Counted from the first letter of the stretch, positions 7,616 to 17,612 are shown. The stretch is 64,000 bases of DNA from Marinobacter sp. HL-58 (GCF_001314605.1 NZ_LIHP01000012.1:56080-120079); one strand, 5' to 3'. The notes: generated from the letters alone by a model not told the origin. Numbers and translations: made by a program.

Positions 7616-9867
7616 CCTGGTTAAACTGGCTCCCCTGGCGATATGTTCTGCGCTATATGGCACAAAAACACGGCTTCCTGGATCCGGTGGCACTACTGTC
7701 CCGATTGCACCGGTTCGCGCAACCTTCGGAAGTTGCCGAGCCCATTGAGTTATTGCGGGCCGGGGTGGTCTTCCACGCACGTGGTCTGATCAACAGCAGA
7801 GTGATACAGCACAACCTCGACTGGGTCTGGCCCTACTGGATAGAACGCCAGTTCAACCCTCGTGATCCATCATTTATCCCGCGCGCTTTCTCAATCACAC
7901 ACATCAACCTGTCTCATCGTAACTGGACTGCTATCGGATACCCGGACTGCCCGGAACTGCCGATTGTCGACCCGCGCGGCCTGCTCACCCCTTTTCTCGA
8001 TGGCTGGTCCCTGGATATCTGGCTGATAAGCGACGATGGCAACTGCCTGATCCCTTCACGGGCCACGGACAGCCAGCAGCACCAGCAGCAGGACGGCGAC
8101 ACACTTTACATAGACACCATAACCAAACATGAGAACCTGCAACTGAGGACCCGGGCCAGCGTCACCTTGCGCAACGGCAAACCCGTATGCCGGTTACGTA
8201 TCCTGGCAAGTGCCGACCGCAGTGGCTGGATAGTCGCCAGCTTGCGTCCCCAGAACCCGGAGGGCATCAGTTTCATACACCAGTTGACCCTGGGCCCGGC
8301 AGGTGATTTCTGGCTTGTTGACCAGACCCGAAAAGTTGAATTCAGCGAGCCAGCCTCCCGCCACCACATATCCAACTACCGTAATGGTGATGTGTATATC
8401 CACCTTCTGGACAGGAAGCAGCAGATTCAGGGCATTTGCGACGTGGGCATGGTGACCGCAGCCGCCATGTTCCCATTGACAGCGGATGAACAGAAAGAGG
8501 TGACCCTCACTGTGCCACTTGATGACGAGCGAACCGAGCCACTGCCGGCCGAAGCCTGGCCAATCATCGATAAGAAACGTTGCAGGCTGGAGTGTCCGGA
8601 CCGCCAGTATCAGTCATTATACGATGCCGCCATTACCTCCCTGGTGCTGCATTCACCCGGCGATGTGTTCCCCGGTCCCTATACCTATCGACGGTTCTGG
8701 TTTCGTGATGCCGCATTCATCATCCATGCACTGCTTTGTGCCGGGCTGACTGACCGCGCAGAACGGGCATTGGAGAAGTTCCCTCCCCGTCAGAGCAGAA
8801 ACGGATTTTTCCTTTCCCAGGACGGCGAGTGGGATTCCAACGGCGAAGTACTGTGGATTTTGAAACGCTATTTTGACATGACCAACACGGCACCTTCCGC
8901 CCGCTGGCTGAAGGTGATCAGAAACGGTGCCCGCTGGATCATGCAGAAGCGCCTTACAGACAACAGCGATTCAGCCCATGCCGGACTGCTACCGGCCGGC
9001 TTCAGCGCCGAACACCTGGGACCGAATGACTATTATTACTGGGATGATTTCTGGAGTGTGGCAGGCCTGCGGGCAGCCGCCCGGATGGTCGGTCATACCG
9101 ATCCCCGATCAGTCAGGGAATTTTCCGATGCAGCAGATTCCTTATCCACGGCCATTGACCGCAGTCTGTCACTCTGTGAACAACAACTGCAGCGGCCCGC
9201 TATGCCAGCCTCACCCTACCGGCGTATGGATGCCGGGGCGATCGGATCACTGGTTGCCAGTTATCCCACGCAGCAGGTTACAGCCCATGACTATCGATTA
9301 CAGGACAGCCTCGAATTCCTGCTCCGTAACTGTTTTGTCAACGGCGCATTCTATCAGGACATGATTCATTCCGGCCTCAATGCCTATCTGACCCTGCATG
9401 TAGCACAGGTCCTTTTACGCGCAGGAGATCCGCGCTATCTGGCATTAATGGACACGGTTGCCTCAATGGCCTCGTCCACCGGCCAATGGCCAGAGGCCAT
9501 CCATCCCCTCACTGGCGGCGGCTGCATGGGAGACGGCCATCATGTCTGGGCTTCAGCGGAATGGGTCCTGATGCTGCGCAATTGCTTCCTGCGCGAAGAA
9601 GGGGAACAACTGATCCTGTGCAGCGGCATACCCGGCCGCTGGCTGGATCAGGAGGCCCCCATACACTTCGGACCGGCACCAACCACTTTCGGAACAGTAA
9701 ACGTGTCTATAAAACCCGATCCTACTGGTCAGCCGCTGATTGAATGGCAAGGAATCTGGCATCACCAACCTCCGGACATTGTTGTGGCTTTGCCCGGATA
9801 CCATGCCGTCAACCCCGATGCAGGGCAGTGCGCTGTTCGCCCGGATCGGCGGAGGGCCACTTCGTGA
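7612..9867 (+). CDS. Six-hairpin glycosidase-like protein of unassigned family
   Basis: A 751-residue protein that looks like a beta-sandwich N-terminal half (to about 320) joined to an (alpha/alpha)6-barrel. The barrel carries glucoamylase/debranching-like signatures: YRRFWFRDAAFIIHALL, QDGEWDSNGEVLWIL, DYYYWDDFWSVAGLR and HHVWASAEWVLMLRN. Acidic residues in those segments are candidates for general acid and base. No signal peptide is visible. Starts and stops overlap by four bases on both sides, so it is made together with the VTT protein and the GT4 enzyme. Whether it hydrolyses or phosphorolyses an alpha-glucan, trehalose-like or glycolipid substrate cannot be told. I recognise the fold pattern, not a characterised family. 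Confidence 0.6.
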   Translation: MTWLNWLPWRYVLRYMAQKHGFLDPVALLSRLHRFAQPSEVAEPIELLRAGVVFHARGLINSRVIQHNLDWVWPYWIERQFNPRDPSFIPRAFSITHINLSHRNWTAIGYPDCPELPIVDPRGLLTPFLDGWSLDIWLISDDGNCLIPSRATDSQQHQQQDGDTLYIDTITKHENLQLRTRASVTLRNGKPVCRLRILASADRSGWIVASLRPQNPEGISFIHQLTLGPAGDFWLVDQTRKVEFSEPASRHHISNYRNGDVYIHLLDRKQQIQGICDVGMVTAAAMFPLTADEQKEVTLTVPLDDERTEPLPAEAWPIIDKKRCRLECPDRQYQSLYDAAITSLVLHSPGDVFPGPYTYRRFWFRDAAFIIHALLCAGLTDRAERALEKFPPRQSRNGFFLSQDGEWDSNGEVLWILKRYFDMTNTAPSARWLKVIRNGARWIMQKRLTDNSDSAHAGLLPAGFSAEHLGPNDYYYWDDFWSVAGLRAAARMVGHTDPRSVREFSDAADSLSTAIDRSLSLCEQQLQRPAMPASPYRRMDAGAIGSLVASYPTQQVTAHDYRLQDSLEFLLRNCFVNGAFYQDMIHSGLNAYLTLHVAQVLLRAGDPRYLALMDTVASMASSTGQWPEAIHPLTGGGCMGDGHHVWASAEWVLMLRNCFLREEGEQLILCSGIPGRWLDQEAPIHFGPAPTTFGTVNVSIKPDPTGQPLIEWQGIWHHQPPDIVVALPGYHAVNPDAGQCAVRPDRRRATS

Positions 9868-11156
9868 ACATTCTGACTGTTACCAACACCTACGCTCCCC
9901 ATGTTGGCGGGGTCGCCCGTTCAGTGGAAGCCTTTGCCAGTGAATACCGGAAACGGGGCCACAGTGTACTGGTGGTGGCCCCGACATTCAGGGATATGCC
10001 AGAAAATGAAAAGGGAGTATTCCGGGTACCCGCAATACAGAACTTCAATACCAGTGACTTTTCCGTCGCATTACCTTTTCATCAGGGGTTGAGTGAGGTA
10101 CTGGATGAGTTCAAACCGGACATCGTGCACTCCCAGCATCCCTTTCTCCTTGGCATGACAGCCATGCGTGTTGCCCGCTATCGCCAACTGCCGCTGATTT
10201 TCACCCATCACACCCTTTATGAGCAATATACCCACTACGTTCCCGGCGACTCACCCGCTCTGAAACGATTTGTCATCGATTTGGCCACTCGCTATGCCAA
10301 CCAGTGCGATCAGGTGTTCGCACCCAGTGAAAGCATACAGCAGCTATTGCTCGATAGAGGCGTTAACAAACCCATAACAGTTGTTCCTACCGGCGTGAGT
10401 CTGGAAAAATTCGCTACAGGAAACGGCAAAGCTGTGCGCAAACGGCTCCGTATCCCCGACCAGCACTATGTGGTCGGTCATCTCGGCAGACTGGCCCCTG
10501 AAAAGAATCTCGAATTCCTGTCAAGGTCTGTAGTGGACTTCATGTCCCGGCGGGCCGACAGTCATTTCATAGTCATTGGTACCGGCCCGTCAGAAGCCCG
10601 GATACGTGCCATCTTCAGGGAGGCGAACCTGGAAGATCGTTTGCATGTGCTGGGCATCCTGACCAGCCAGGATCTGGCCGATGCGATGCATGCAATGAAT
10701 GTGTTTGTCTTTGCATCCCACAGCGAAACCCAGGGCATGGTTCTCACCGAAGCCATGGCAGCCGGGCTGCCTGTGATTGCTCTTGACGCACCGGGAGTAC
10801 GCGAAGTTGTCAGGGACGGATACAACGGCAGGCTACTGAAAGCCGGAACCATTTCAGACTTCAGCACGGCCATTCAGGGGATGGCCACGCTGTCTGCCCA
10901 GGAAACCCGGGTATTTGACAGCCATGCCCGTCAAACTGCGGAAAGGTACTCCCTGCCCCGCTCAGCGGACAAGGCACTGACCTGTTACGAGGAGCTGACC
11001 GCCAGCAACCCGGCAGAAAACAGGCATACTGGCAGGGACTGGGAAGGCGTGCTGGCCTGGCTGAAAACCGAGTGGCACATACTGAAGAGCCTCGCTGAAG
11101 CCGGGGACACCGCTATCGGCTCGGCCCGGATCACTGAGTGGGATCCGGGCCCATGA
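9864..11156 (+). CDS. GT4-family glycosyltransferase
   Basis: A 430-residue retaining glycosyltransferase of the GT-B fold. The GTG at 9864 was chosen because it follows GGAGGG (9851-9856) and overlaps the previous stop as GTGA; the resulting start, VNILTVTNTYAPHVGGVARS, has the glycine-rich loop of GT4 enzymes. The C-terminal donor domain has PTGVSLEKF, LGRLAPEKNLEFL and HSETQGMVLTEAMAAGLPVIA, containing the E-x7-E pair. It is related to enzymes that glucosylate or mannosylate diacylglycerol or phosphatidylinositol, and the lipid-handling neighbours favour a lipid acceptor. Sugar donor and acceptor are unproven. Confidence 0.85.
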   Translation: MNILTVTNTYAPHVGGVARSVEAFASEYRKRGHSVLVVAPTFRDMPENEKGVFRVPAIQNFNTSDFSVALPFHQGLSEVLDEFKPDIVHSQHPFLLGMTAMRVARYRQLPLIFTHHTLYEQYTHYVPGDSPALKRFVIDLATRYANQCDQVFAPSESIQQLLLDRGVNKPITVVPTGVSLEKFATGNGKAVRKRLRIPDQHYVVGHLGRLAPEKNLEFLSRSVVDFMSRRADSHFIVIGTGPSEARIRAIFREANLEDRLHVLGILTSQDLADAMHAMNVFVFASHSETQGMVLTEAMAAGLPVIALDAPGVREVVRDGYNGRLLKAGTISDFSTAIQGMATLSAQETRVFDSHARQTAERYSLPRSADKALTCYEELTASNPAENRHTGRDWEGVLAWLKTEWHILKSLAEAGDTAIGSARITEWDPGP

Positions 11157-11163
11157 AGACTCT

Positions 11164-13482
11164 ATGATAAGCCGGATCGAACACTTTTTCCGGCGGCTGC
11201 GCCACTTCCTCAGCCGCAGTCTCTGGCTCGCCCGTCTGCTGCGCCTGCCGTTTTCCGAAGGCGCTACGGAAAGACCGGGCCTGGTCATGGTGCAGATAGA
11301 CGGACTGTCACGGTCGCAGTTTGAAAAGGCACTCGCATCAGGCGAAATGCCCTTCCTCGAGCGCCTGTTACAGAAAGAGCACTACCAGACCAGGAGCTTT
11401 TATTCTGGCCTGCCTGCCTCCACAGCTGCCGTTCAGGCTGAGCTTTTCTATGGCACAAAAACGGCTGTGCCAGCCTACTCCTTCCTTGATTCACACTCTG
11501 GCAAGGTTGTGCGCATGCATGAAGCCGAGCCGGCCGAGAGAATTGAACGCCGTTACGCCACTGATGACCCCGAACCTCTGCTTGCCGGCGGCAGCGCGTA
11601 TTCAGACAATTACTCCGGCGGGGCGGCGGAGCCCCACTTCTGCCCCACATCCATGGGCTGGGGGCCGGCGCTGCGAGGTGCCAACCCTTTCGTACTTTTG
11701 ACATTCCTGACGGCCAATCTGTACAGCTTTGTCCGCATCATGGCCCTGCTGTTTCTGGAACTGGGTCTGGCTGCAACTGATCTGGTGCGTGGCATCATCC
11801 GGGGCCAGGACTTTTTCAGGGAACTACGGTTCATTCCGTCGCGAGTCGGGGTATCCATTGTACTGCGGGAATTGTGTGTAATCGGGGGAAAAATCGATAT
11901 TGCCCGAGGATTGCCAGTCATACATATCAATCTGCTCGGTTATGACGAGCAGTCACACCGGCGCGGCCCCGGCTCCCTGTTTGCTCACTGGACACTCAAA
12001 GGTATAGACGACGCCATATCCCGCCTCTGGCATGCCACCAACCGCTCTCCGTGGCGACACTATGATCTCTGGGTTTACTCTGATCACGGACAATCCGGTG
12101 TCACACCCTATGAAACCCGGCAGGGATACCCACTATCCGAAGCGCTGCGTCAAAGTTGCCAGACACTGAAGGGCCGAACAACAGACGGATCAGACTGGGT
12201 GGTCACCGACCTGGGCCCCGTCGCGCACCTGTACGCCCCCCATAAGCTCAGTGAGGATGAGCGTCACAGGCTGAGTCATTCCTTGGTGCATCACCATCAG
12301 GTGCCCGTGGTACTGACTGTCGACGGGGAGGGCTGCATCCTTGCGTACAGCACATTGGGTATACATCGTATCCCGGATGATACCGCCCTGCTGTTCGATG
12401 AGCGGCATCCTTTCATCACTATGCTGGGCCAGGATCTCGCGTGTCTGTGCCGGCATGAGGATGCCGGTAATCTTGTAGCGCTGGGCTGGCACCAGGGCGT
12501 TGACCCGCTGAGCTTTGCTATCGAAAACGGGGCCCATGGCGGGTTGACGCCCGAAGAAACCCACGGCTTTGCGCTGCTGCCCATAGACGCCCCCTTGCCG
12601 GTCCGGGACTATTCATTCCTGCGTCCTCTGGATCTGCGCGAGAGCGCCCTGAAACATCTCCGCAGTCACGCAGAACAACCGGCTTTCGGGGCCCGGATAC
12701 CACATCGCACTGAAGATCGGCAGACCGATACCCTGAAAGTCATGACCTACAACGTTCACAGTTGTATCGGACTCGATGGCAAGGCAGACGCTGCCCGTAT
12801 CGCCCGCGTCATTGCGCGCAGTCATCCTGACGTGGTTGCACTGCAGGAGCTGGATGTTGGCCGATCACGCAGCCTGAACCTGGACCAGGCCCACCAGATA
12901 GCACACCATCTCAAGATGACCTATCAGTTCCACCCTGCCATTCACCTGGAAGAGGAACGCTATGGTGACGCCATCCTGACACACCTGCCACAGCGCCTGG
13001 TCAAGGCGGCCCTGCTGCCAGGTCTCCCCGGACGGCCAGCACTGGAACCGCGTGGCGCAATCTGGGTGGCGGTGGAATTCAATGGCCGGGAACTGCAGAT
13101 CATCAACACCCATCTGGGCCTCAGCCCGGCAGAACGCAACGCACAGGTCAACGCCTTGCTTGGCGATGACTGGCTGGGCAATGACGCTTGCCGGCAGCCG
13201 GTCATCCTCTGCGGTGACTTCAATGCCATACCGTCATCCGCTGCCTACCAACGCCTGGCCCGGCAGATGAACGACGTTCAGTTGCAGGCCCCCGGGCACC
13301 GCCCGGCGGCAACGTTCAGCAGCCGCTTTCCCGCCCTGCGTATTGATCACATTTTTGTCAGCAGCGATCTGCAGATCAGCGGCCTGGAAACCTACCGCTC
13401 ACAACTGGCCCGGGTCGCTTCCGATCACCTGCCATTGCTGGCCAGAGTCACTGTACCCGCACACCAGATGACCGAAGACTGA
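11164..13482 (+). CDS. Alkaline-phosphatase-like phosphodiesterase fused to an EEP-family domain
   Basis: A 772-residue two-domain protein. Residues about 35-515 resemble the alkaline phosphatase / nucleotide pyrophosphatase superfamily: metal motif QIDGLS (D46), a probable Ser/Thr nucleophile in PASTAAV (S86/T87), GYDEQSHRRG (D261, H265), YSDHGQS (D307, H308) and a late NGAHGGL histidine. A hydrophobic segment inside it (about 174-205) suggests membrane association. Residues about 524-765 are an endonuclease/exonuclease/phosphatase domain with TYNVH (N530), LQELD (E562), GDFNA (D685, N687) and SDHLP (D754, H755), so both active sites look intact. It is the last gene of the VTT operon, 7 bp after the GT4 gene. 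EEP proteins with VTT partners occur in lipid contexts, so a phospholipid or glycolipid diester is a likely substrate; a nuclease role is less likely. Confidence 0.75.
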   Translation: MISRIEHFFRRLRHFLSRSLWLARLLRLPFSEGATERPGLVMVQIDGLSRSQFEKALASGEMPFLERLLQKEHYQTRSFYSGLPASTAAVQAELFYGTKTAVPAYSFLDSHSGKVVRMHEAEPAERIERRYATDDPEPLLAGGSAYSDNYSGGAAEPHFCPTSMGWGPALRGANPFVLLTFLTANLYSFVRIMALLFLELGLAATDLVRGIIRGQDFFRELRFIPSRVGVSIVLRELCVIGGKIDIARGLPVIHINLLGYDEQSHRRGPGSLFAHWTLKGIDDAISRLWHATNRSPWRHYDLWVYSDHGQSGVTPYETRQGYPLSEALRQSCQTLKGRTTDGSDWVVTDLGPVAHLYAPHKLSEDERHRLSHSLVHHHQVPVVLTVDGEGCILAYSTLGIHRIPDDTALLFDERHPFITMLGQDLACLCRHEDAGNLVALGWHQGVDPLSFAIENGAHGGLTPEETHGFALLPIDAPLPVRDYSFLRPLDLRESALKHLRSHAEQPAFGARIPHRTEDRQTDTLKVMTYNVHSCIGLDGKADAARIARVIARSHPDVVALQELDVGRSRSLNLDQAHQIAHHLKMTYQFHPAIHLEEERYGDAILTHLPQRLVKAALLPGLPGRPALEPRGAIWVAVEFNGRELQIINTHLGLSPAERNAQVNALLGDDWLGNDACRQPVILCGDFNAIPSSAAYQRLARQMNDVQLQAPGHRPAATFSSRFPALRIDHIFVSSDLQISGLETYRSQLARVASDHLPLLARVTVPAHQMTED

Positions 13483-13728
13483 ACCGGCGTTTTCTTACCG
13501 GTTACATAGTGCTCCAATAACCGCCTTGGCCCATACAACCGGTTCCGGCTGCCGAACACGGGCGTTCCCTGCCTGAAAGCCAGCCCTGCGAATTCTGAGC
13601 AAAGTAATGGAAACCACATTGCGCTTTCTATATTATTTTTCTGTCGCATCCTGCAGGCGGTTAGAGCGGATTGCGATTGTAGACTTGGCGCCCAACAGCT
13701 GATGTTTTCATGGACCGGAGCACCTGTC

Positions 13729-14490
13729 ATGCCGCAGACCAGGGATTCAGTCAGGCCAGATGGCCTAATAGCCCGCCTCAACCCACGCGCATCGGATTGT
13801 TTCTCATGCGCCCGACGTTCATCCTGCCTGGCAGGCGATCTGAACGACGGCCAACTGGCTGATTACAATAGCCGGATCCAGCAAAATCAGACTTACCAGC
13901 CCGGAGACCCTGTATTTACAATGGGTGAGCCCTTCCAGGGAATGTACATCGTCAAGTCCGGTTTTTTCGAATCCTATTCGGTGACCGAGGATGGCAATTC
14001 AAAGGTGACCGGATTCTATATTGCGGGTGACATCTTTGGCCTCGAGAGTATTGGCGAAGGGGGCCATACCTATACCACAGAAGCGCTGAGTGTCGGATCA
14101 GCGTGCCTTGTCCCGCTCTCATTGTTGCGGGAAAACTCCGAAACCGGCCTGGCACTTCTGCATAAGATGCTCGAACTCATGGGCCGCATCATATTGAGCG
14201 ACAGAGCGTTGATTTACTCATTGGCCACAATGAATGCCAGTCAGCGCATCGCCACCTTTCTCGTCAATCTGACAACCAGAATGGAGCATGCCGGTTTCCG
14301 GAAGGGTGAGCTGGTGCTTCACATGCACCGCATTGATATTGGCAGCTATCTGGGACTGGCTGAAGAAACCGTAAGCCGTGTGTTCTCCCGCTTTCATGAT
14401 CGGGGAATCCTCAGAATCAGGCGGCGTTACATCAAACATTATGACCTGGATGGCTTGCGCGCGATTGCGCGCGGTGACATTCAGTGCTGA
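13729..14490 (+). CDS. fnr: FNR/ANR-type oxygen-sensing regulator
   Basis: A 253-residue Crp/Fnr regulator that keeps the [4Fe-4S] ligands of FNR. Cys24, Cys27 and Cys33 are spaced C-x2-C-x5-C exactly as in E. coli FNR, and Cys126 sits in SACLVPLS, equivalent to FNR Cys122. The recognition helix EETVSRVFSRF has the FNR E-x-x-S-R signature. Loss of the cluster in oxygen would switch it off. I chose the ATG at 13729, 8 bases after GGAG, over the ATG at 13702. It lies directly after the VTT operon, and two FNR-type boxes sit upstream at 3259 and 3299, so it is a likely regulator of this block, though it may also be the global Anr. Confidence 0.85.
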   Translation: MPQTRDSVRPDGLIARLNPRASDCFSCARRSSCLAGDLNDGQLADYNSRIQQNQTYQPGDPVFTMGEPFQGMYIVKSGFFESYSVTEDGNSKVTGFYIAGDIFGLESIGEGGHTYTTEALSVGSACLVPLSLLRENSETGLALLHKMLELMGRIILSDRALIYSLATMNASQRIATFLVNLTTRMEHAGFRKGELVLHMHRIDIGSYLGLAEETVSRVFSRFHDRGILRIRRRYIKHYDLDGLRAIARGDIQC

Positions 14491-14505
14491 AAAGCTTCAG
14501 GCTGC

Positions 14506-16083
14506 CTACTCCCACTCGATGGTTGCTGGCGGTTTTGAAGATATGTCATAGGTTACCCGCGAAACACCTTCAATTTCATTGATAATCCGGTTCGACACGG
14601 TTTCCAGCAGATCGTAGGGCAGATGTGCCCAGCGCGCCGTCATGAAGTCGATGGTTTCCACGGCCCGCAACGCCACCACGTATTCATATCGACGGGCATC
14701 TCCCACGACACCCACGGACTTCACTGGCAGGAAGACCGCAAAAGCCTGGCTGGTCTTGTGATAGAAGTCGGCGCGATGCAGTTCTTCCAGGAAGATGGCA
14801 TCGGCTCGGCGCAGGATTTCGGCGTATTCCTTCCTGACCTCACCCAGAATCCGCACGCCGAGGCCCGGCCCGGGGAACGGATGGCGGTACACCATGTCGT
14901 ATGGCAGACCAAGTTCAAGCCCGATCCGGCGTACTTCGTCCTTGAACAGCTCCCGCAGCGGTTCAACCAGTTTCATCTTCATGGTTTCCGGCAAACCGCC
15001 CACATTATGGTGGGACTTGATGACATGGGCCTTGCCGGTCTTGGAGGCAGCGGATTCGATCACATCCGGGTAGATCGTACCCTGGGCCAGCCAGTTTACA
15101 TCGCGGATATTGGCCGCTTCCTCATCGAATACGTCGATAAAGGTGTTGCCAATAATCTTGCGCTTTTTCTCGGGATCATCAACGCCCTTCAGCTTGGACA
15201 GGAACAGGTCTTCCGCATCCACACGGATGACCTTGACGCCCATGTTGCTGGCGAACATATCCATCACCTGGTCACCTTCGTGCAGGCGTAGCAGGCCGTT
15301 GTCCACGAACACGCAGGTCAGCTGCTCACCAATGGCCTTGTGCAGGAGGGCCGCCGTGACCGAAGAATCAACGCCACCGGAAAGCCCCAGCAGTACCTTG
15401 CCGTCACCCACCTGGTTACGGATCTGCCGAACCGCATCGTCGACAATCCTGGCGGGCGTCCACAGGGCTTCACACTGGCAGATATTGAGTACAAAGTGTT
15501 CGAGAATGCGCTTGCCCTGCAGGGTGTGAGTCACTTCGGGATGGAACTGCACACCATATAGATGGCGGTTCAGGTCCTGCATTGCAGCGATGGGCGCGCT
15601 TTCAGTGGAGGCCAGCAGCTCGAAGCCTTCCGGCATGGCCACCACCTTGTCGCCATGGCTCATCCATACGTCCAGCAATGAGTCACCGCTGGGTGTCAGG
15701 TGGTCGGTAATGTCCTGGAGCAATGGCCCCTTGGCCCGAACCTTGACCTGGGCATAACCGAATTCCCGCTTTTCGGAACTGGCCACGCGGCCGCCGAGCT
15801 GTTCCGCCATGGTTTGCATGCCGTAACAGATACCCAGTACTGGAATCCCCTTTTCGAACAGCCCTTCGGGCGCACGTGGGCCTCCGAGCTGGGTGACGGA
15901 TTCAGGGCCGCCGGCAAGGATGATTCCCTTGGGGTTGAAGTCCTTCAGTTCCTGATCGGTGATATCAAAGGCCTTGACCTCACAATAGACACCGATTTCC
16001 CGCACACGACGTGCGATCAGCTGGGTGTACTGGGAGCCAAAATCGAGAATCAGAATGCGGTGGTCGTGGATGTTGTGGGCCAT
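14506..16083 (-). CDS. guaA: GMP synthase (glutamine-hydrolysing)
   Basis: A 525-residue enzyme that aminates XMP to GMP with ATP and glutamine, the last step of GMP synthesis. The N-terminal class I amidotransferase has the nucleophile Cys86 in GICYGMQ and the HPE pair in [11 protein letters not shown]. The ATP-pyrophosphatase domain has the P-loop [11 protein letters not shown], and the C-terminal dimerisation domain ends in the conserved PATIEWE. Full length for the family. GAGGA precedes the ATG. It lies 65 bp after guaB on the same strand, with an intrinsic terminator in the gap. Confidence 0.97.
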   Translation of the reverse strand: MAHNIHDHRILILDFGSQYTQLIARRVREIGVYCEVKAFDITDQELKDFNPKGIILAGGPESVTQLGGPRAPEGLFEKGIPVLGICYGMQTMAEQLGGRVASSEKREFGYAQVKVRAKGPLLQDITDHLTPSGDSLLDVWMSHGDKVVAMPEGFELLASTESAPIAAMQDLNRHLYGVQFHPEVTHTLQGKRILEHFVLNICQCEALWTPARIVDDAVRQIRNQVGDGKVLLGLSGGVDSSVTAALLHKAIGEQLTCVFVDNGLLRLHEGDQVMDMFASNMGVKVIRVDAEDLFLSKLKGVDDPEKKRKIIGNTFIDVFDEEAANIRDVNWLAQGTIYPDVIESAASKTGKAHVIKSHHNVGGLPETMKMKLVEPLRELFKDEVRRIGLELGLPYDMVYRHPFPGPGLGVRILGEVRKEYAEILRRADAIFLEELHRADFYHKTSQAFAVFLPVKSVGVVGDARRYEYVVALRAVETIDFMTARWAHLPYDLLETVSNRIINEIEGVSRVTYDISSKPPATIEWE

Positions 16084-16097
16084 GAAATCCTCGGATC

Positions 16098-16133
16098 AGA
16101 AAGAAAAAGCGCGGCTCATACCCTGAGCCGCGC
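16098..16133 (-). terminator. Intrinsic terminator between guaB and guaA
   Basis: A perfect 10-bp stem (GCGCGGCTCA at 16109-16118 with its complement at 16124-16133) and a 5-base loop is followed, on the minus strand, by TTTTTCTTTCT. It lies after the guaB stop and ends 14 bases before the guaA start, so it should lower guaA expression relative to guaB or act as an attenuator. Confidence 0.8.
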
Positions 16134-16148
16134 CTGGAACGACAATAA

Positions 16149-17612
16149 TCAGCCGATACGGTAGTTGGGGGCTTCCTTGGTGATGGTCACGTCGTGGACG
16201 TGGCTCTCGCGCATACCGGCATTGGTAATGCGGACAAACTCGGGCCTGGTGCGCATCTCCTCCATGGTGGCGCAGCCGGTGTACCCCATGGAGGCCCGCA
16301 GACCACCCATCAACTGGTGAACGATGTTGCGCATCGGACCCTTGCAGGCCACCCGGCCCTCAATGCCTTCCGGCACCAGTTTGTCAGTGCCTTTACTGGC
16401 ATCCTGGAAATAACGATCACTGGAACCCTGCCCCATGGCACCGATGGAACCCATGCCCCGATAGGCTTTGTAGCTCCGGCCCTGGAACAGCTCGACCTCA
16501 CCCGGTGCCTCGTCGGTGCCTGCCAACAGGCTGCCAATCATTACGCTGTAGGCGCCGGCGGCGATGGCCTTGGAGATGTCACCGGAAAAACGGATACCGC
16601 CATCAGCAATCACGGGGATGCCGCGGTCTTTCAGTGCGGTCGCCACATTGGATACCGCTGTAATCTGGGGAACGCCGATTCCGGCGACAATACGCGTGGT
16701 ACAAATAGAACCGGGGCCGATTCCCACCTTGACGGCGTCTGCGCCGGCGTCTGCGAGATCAATAGCGGCATCTGCAGTGGCAATGTTGCCACCAATAACC
16801 TGTACATCCGGGAAGTTCTGCTTGATCCAGCGAACCCGGTCCAGCACTCCCTTGGAGTGGCCATGGGCAGTATCCACCACGATTACATCCACCCCGGCTT
16901 CAACCAGTGCGGCAACCCGGGCGTCGGTATCAGCACCGGTTCCCACGGCTGCACCAGCCCTGAGACGCCCCTGGTCGTCCTTGCACGCCAGCGGATAATC
17001 CTTGGCTTTCTGGATATCCTTGACGGTGATCAGGCCACGGAGCTGGAACTCATCATTGACCACCAACACCTTCTCGATGCGATGACGATGGAGCAGTTCC
17101 TTGACGTCGTCCAGGTTCGCACCTTCCTTTACCGTTACCAGCTTGTCTTTTCCGGTCATGATTTCGGAAACCGGCGTGTCCAGCCGGCTCTCGAACCGGA
17201 TGTCCCGGCCCGTCACAATACCGACCAGATCACGGCCGTCGACAACCGGCAGTCCGGAAATATTATTCGCCATGGTGATATCGACCAGCTCGCGCACCGT
17301 GGTATTCGGTGTAACGGTGATCGGGTCTTTCACAACACCACTTTCAAACTTCTTGACCTTGCGGACCGCGGCTGCCTGCTGCTCAACCGACATACTCTTG
17401 TGCATGATGCCGATGCCACCTTCCTGCGCCATGGAGATGGCCAGCTCTGCCTCGGTGACCGTATCCATGGCCGAGGACAAGAGGGGGATATTGAGCGTTA
17501 TGGCTTTGGTCAGCTGCGTTTGCAGGCTGACCTGATGAGGAAGAACCTCTGAACGTCCGGGAACGAGCAGTACATCGTCAAATGTGAGGGCTTCTTCGGC
17601 AATTCGCAGCAT
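16149..17612 (-). CDS. guaB: Inosine-5'-monophosphate dehydrogenase
   Basis: A 487-residue NAD-dependent IMP dehydrogenase, the committed step to XMP. The TIM barrel is interrupted by a CBS pair (about 95-205). The catalytic cysteine is in [11 protein letters not shown], and the flap region contains [10 protein letters not shown] and YFQ. The start at 17612 ([16 protein letters not shown]) matches family N-termini; the frame stays open 48 codons further upstream but without family similarity. A strong promoter with a GC-rich discriminator lies upstream, as expected for a growth-rate-controlled guaBA operon. Confidence 0.97.
   Translation of the reverse strand: MLRIAEEALTFDDVLLVPGRSEVLPHQVSLQTQLTKAITLNIPLLSSAMDTVTEAELAISMAQEGGIGIMHKSMSVEQQAAAVRKVKKFESGVVKDPITVTPNTTVRELVDITMANNISGLPVVDGRDLVGIVTGRDIRFESRLDTPVSEIMTGKDKLVTVKEGANLDDVKELLHRHRIEKVLVVNDEFQLRGLITVKDIQKAKDYPLACKDDQGRLRAGAAVGTGADTDARVAALVEAGVDVIVVDTAHGHSKGVLDRVRWIKQNFPDVQVIGGNIATADAAIDLADAGADAVKVGIGPGSICTTRIVAGIGVPQITAVSNVATALKDRGIPVIADGGIRFSGDISKAIAAGAYSVMIGSLLAGTDEAPGEVELFQGRSYKAYRGMGSIGAMGQGSSDRYFQDASKGTDKLVPEGIEGRVACKGPMRNIVHQLMGGLRASMGYTGCATMEEMRTRPEFVRITNAGMRESHVHDVTITKEAPNYRIG

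Noticed and set aside
9744-9863. Upstream ATG start for the GT4 gene
   Set aside because: It lies deep within the previous gene; the GTG at 9864 has GGAGGG upstream and gives the standard GT4 N-terminus.
16194-17552. A 452-codon open frame on the plus strand
   Set aside because: It is the antisense shadow of guaB, whose sequence is unmistakable.
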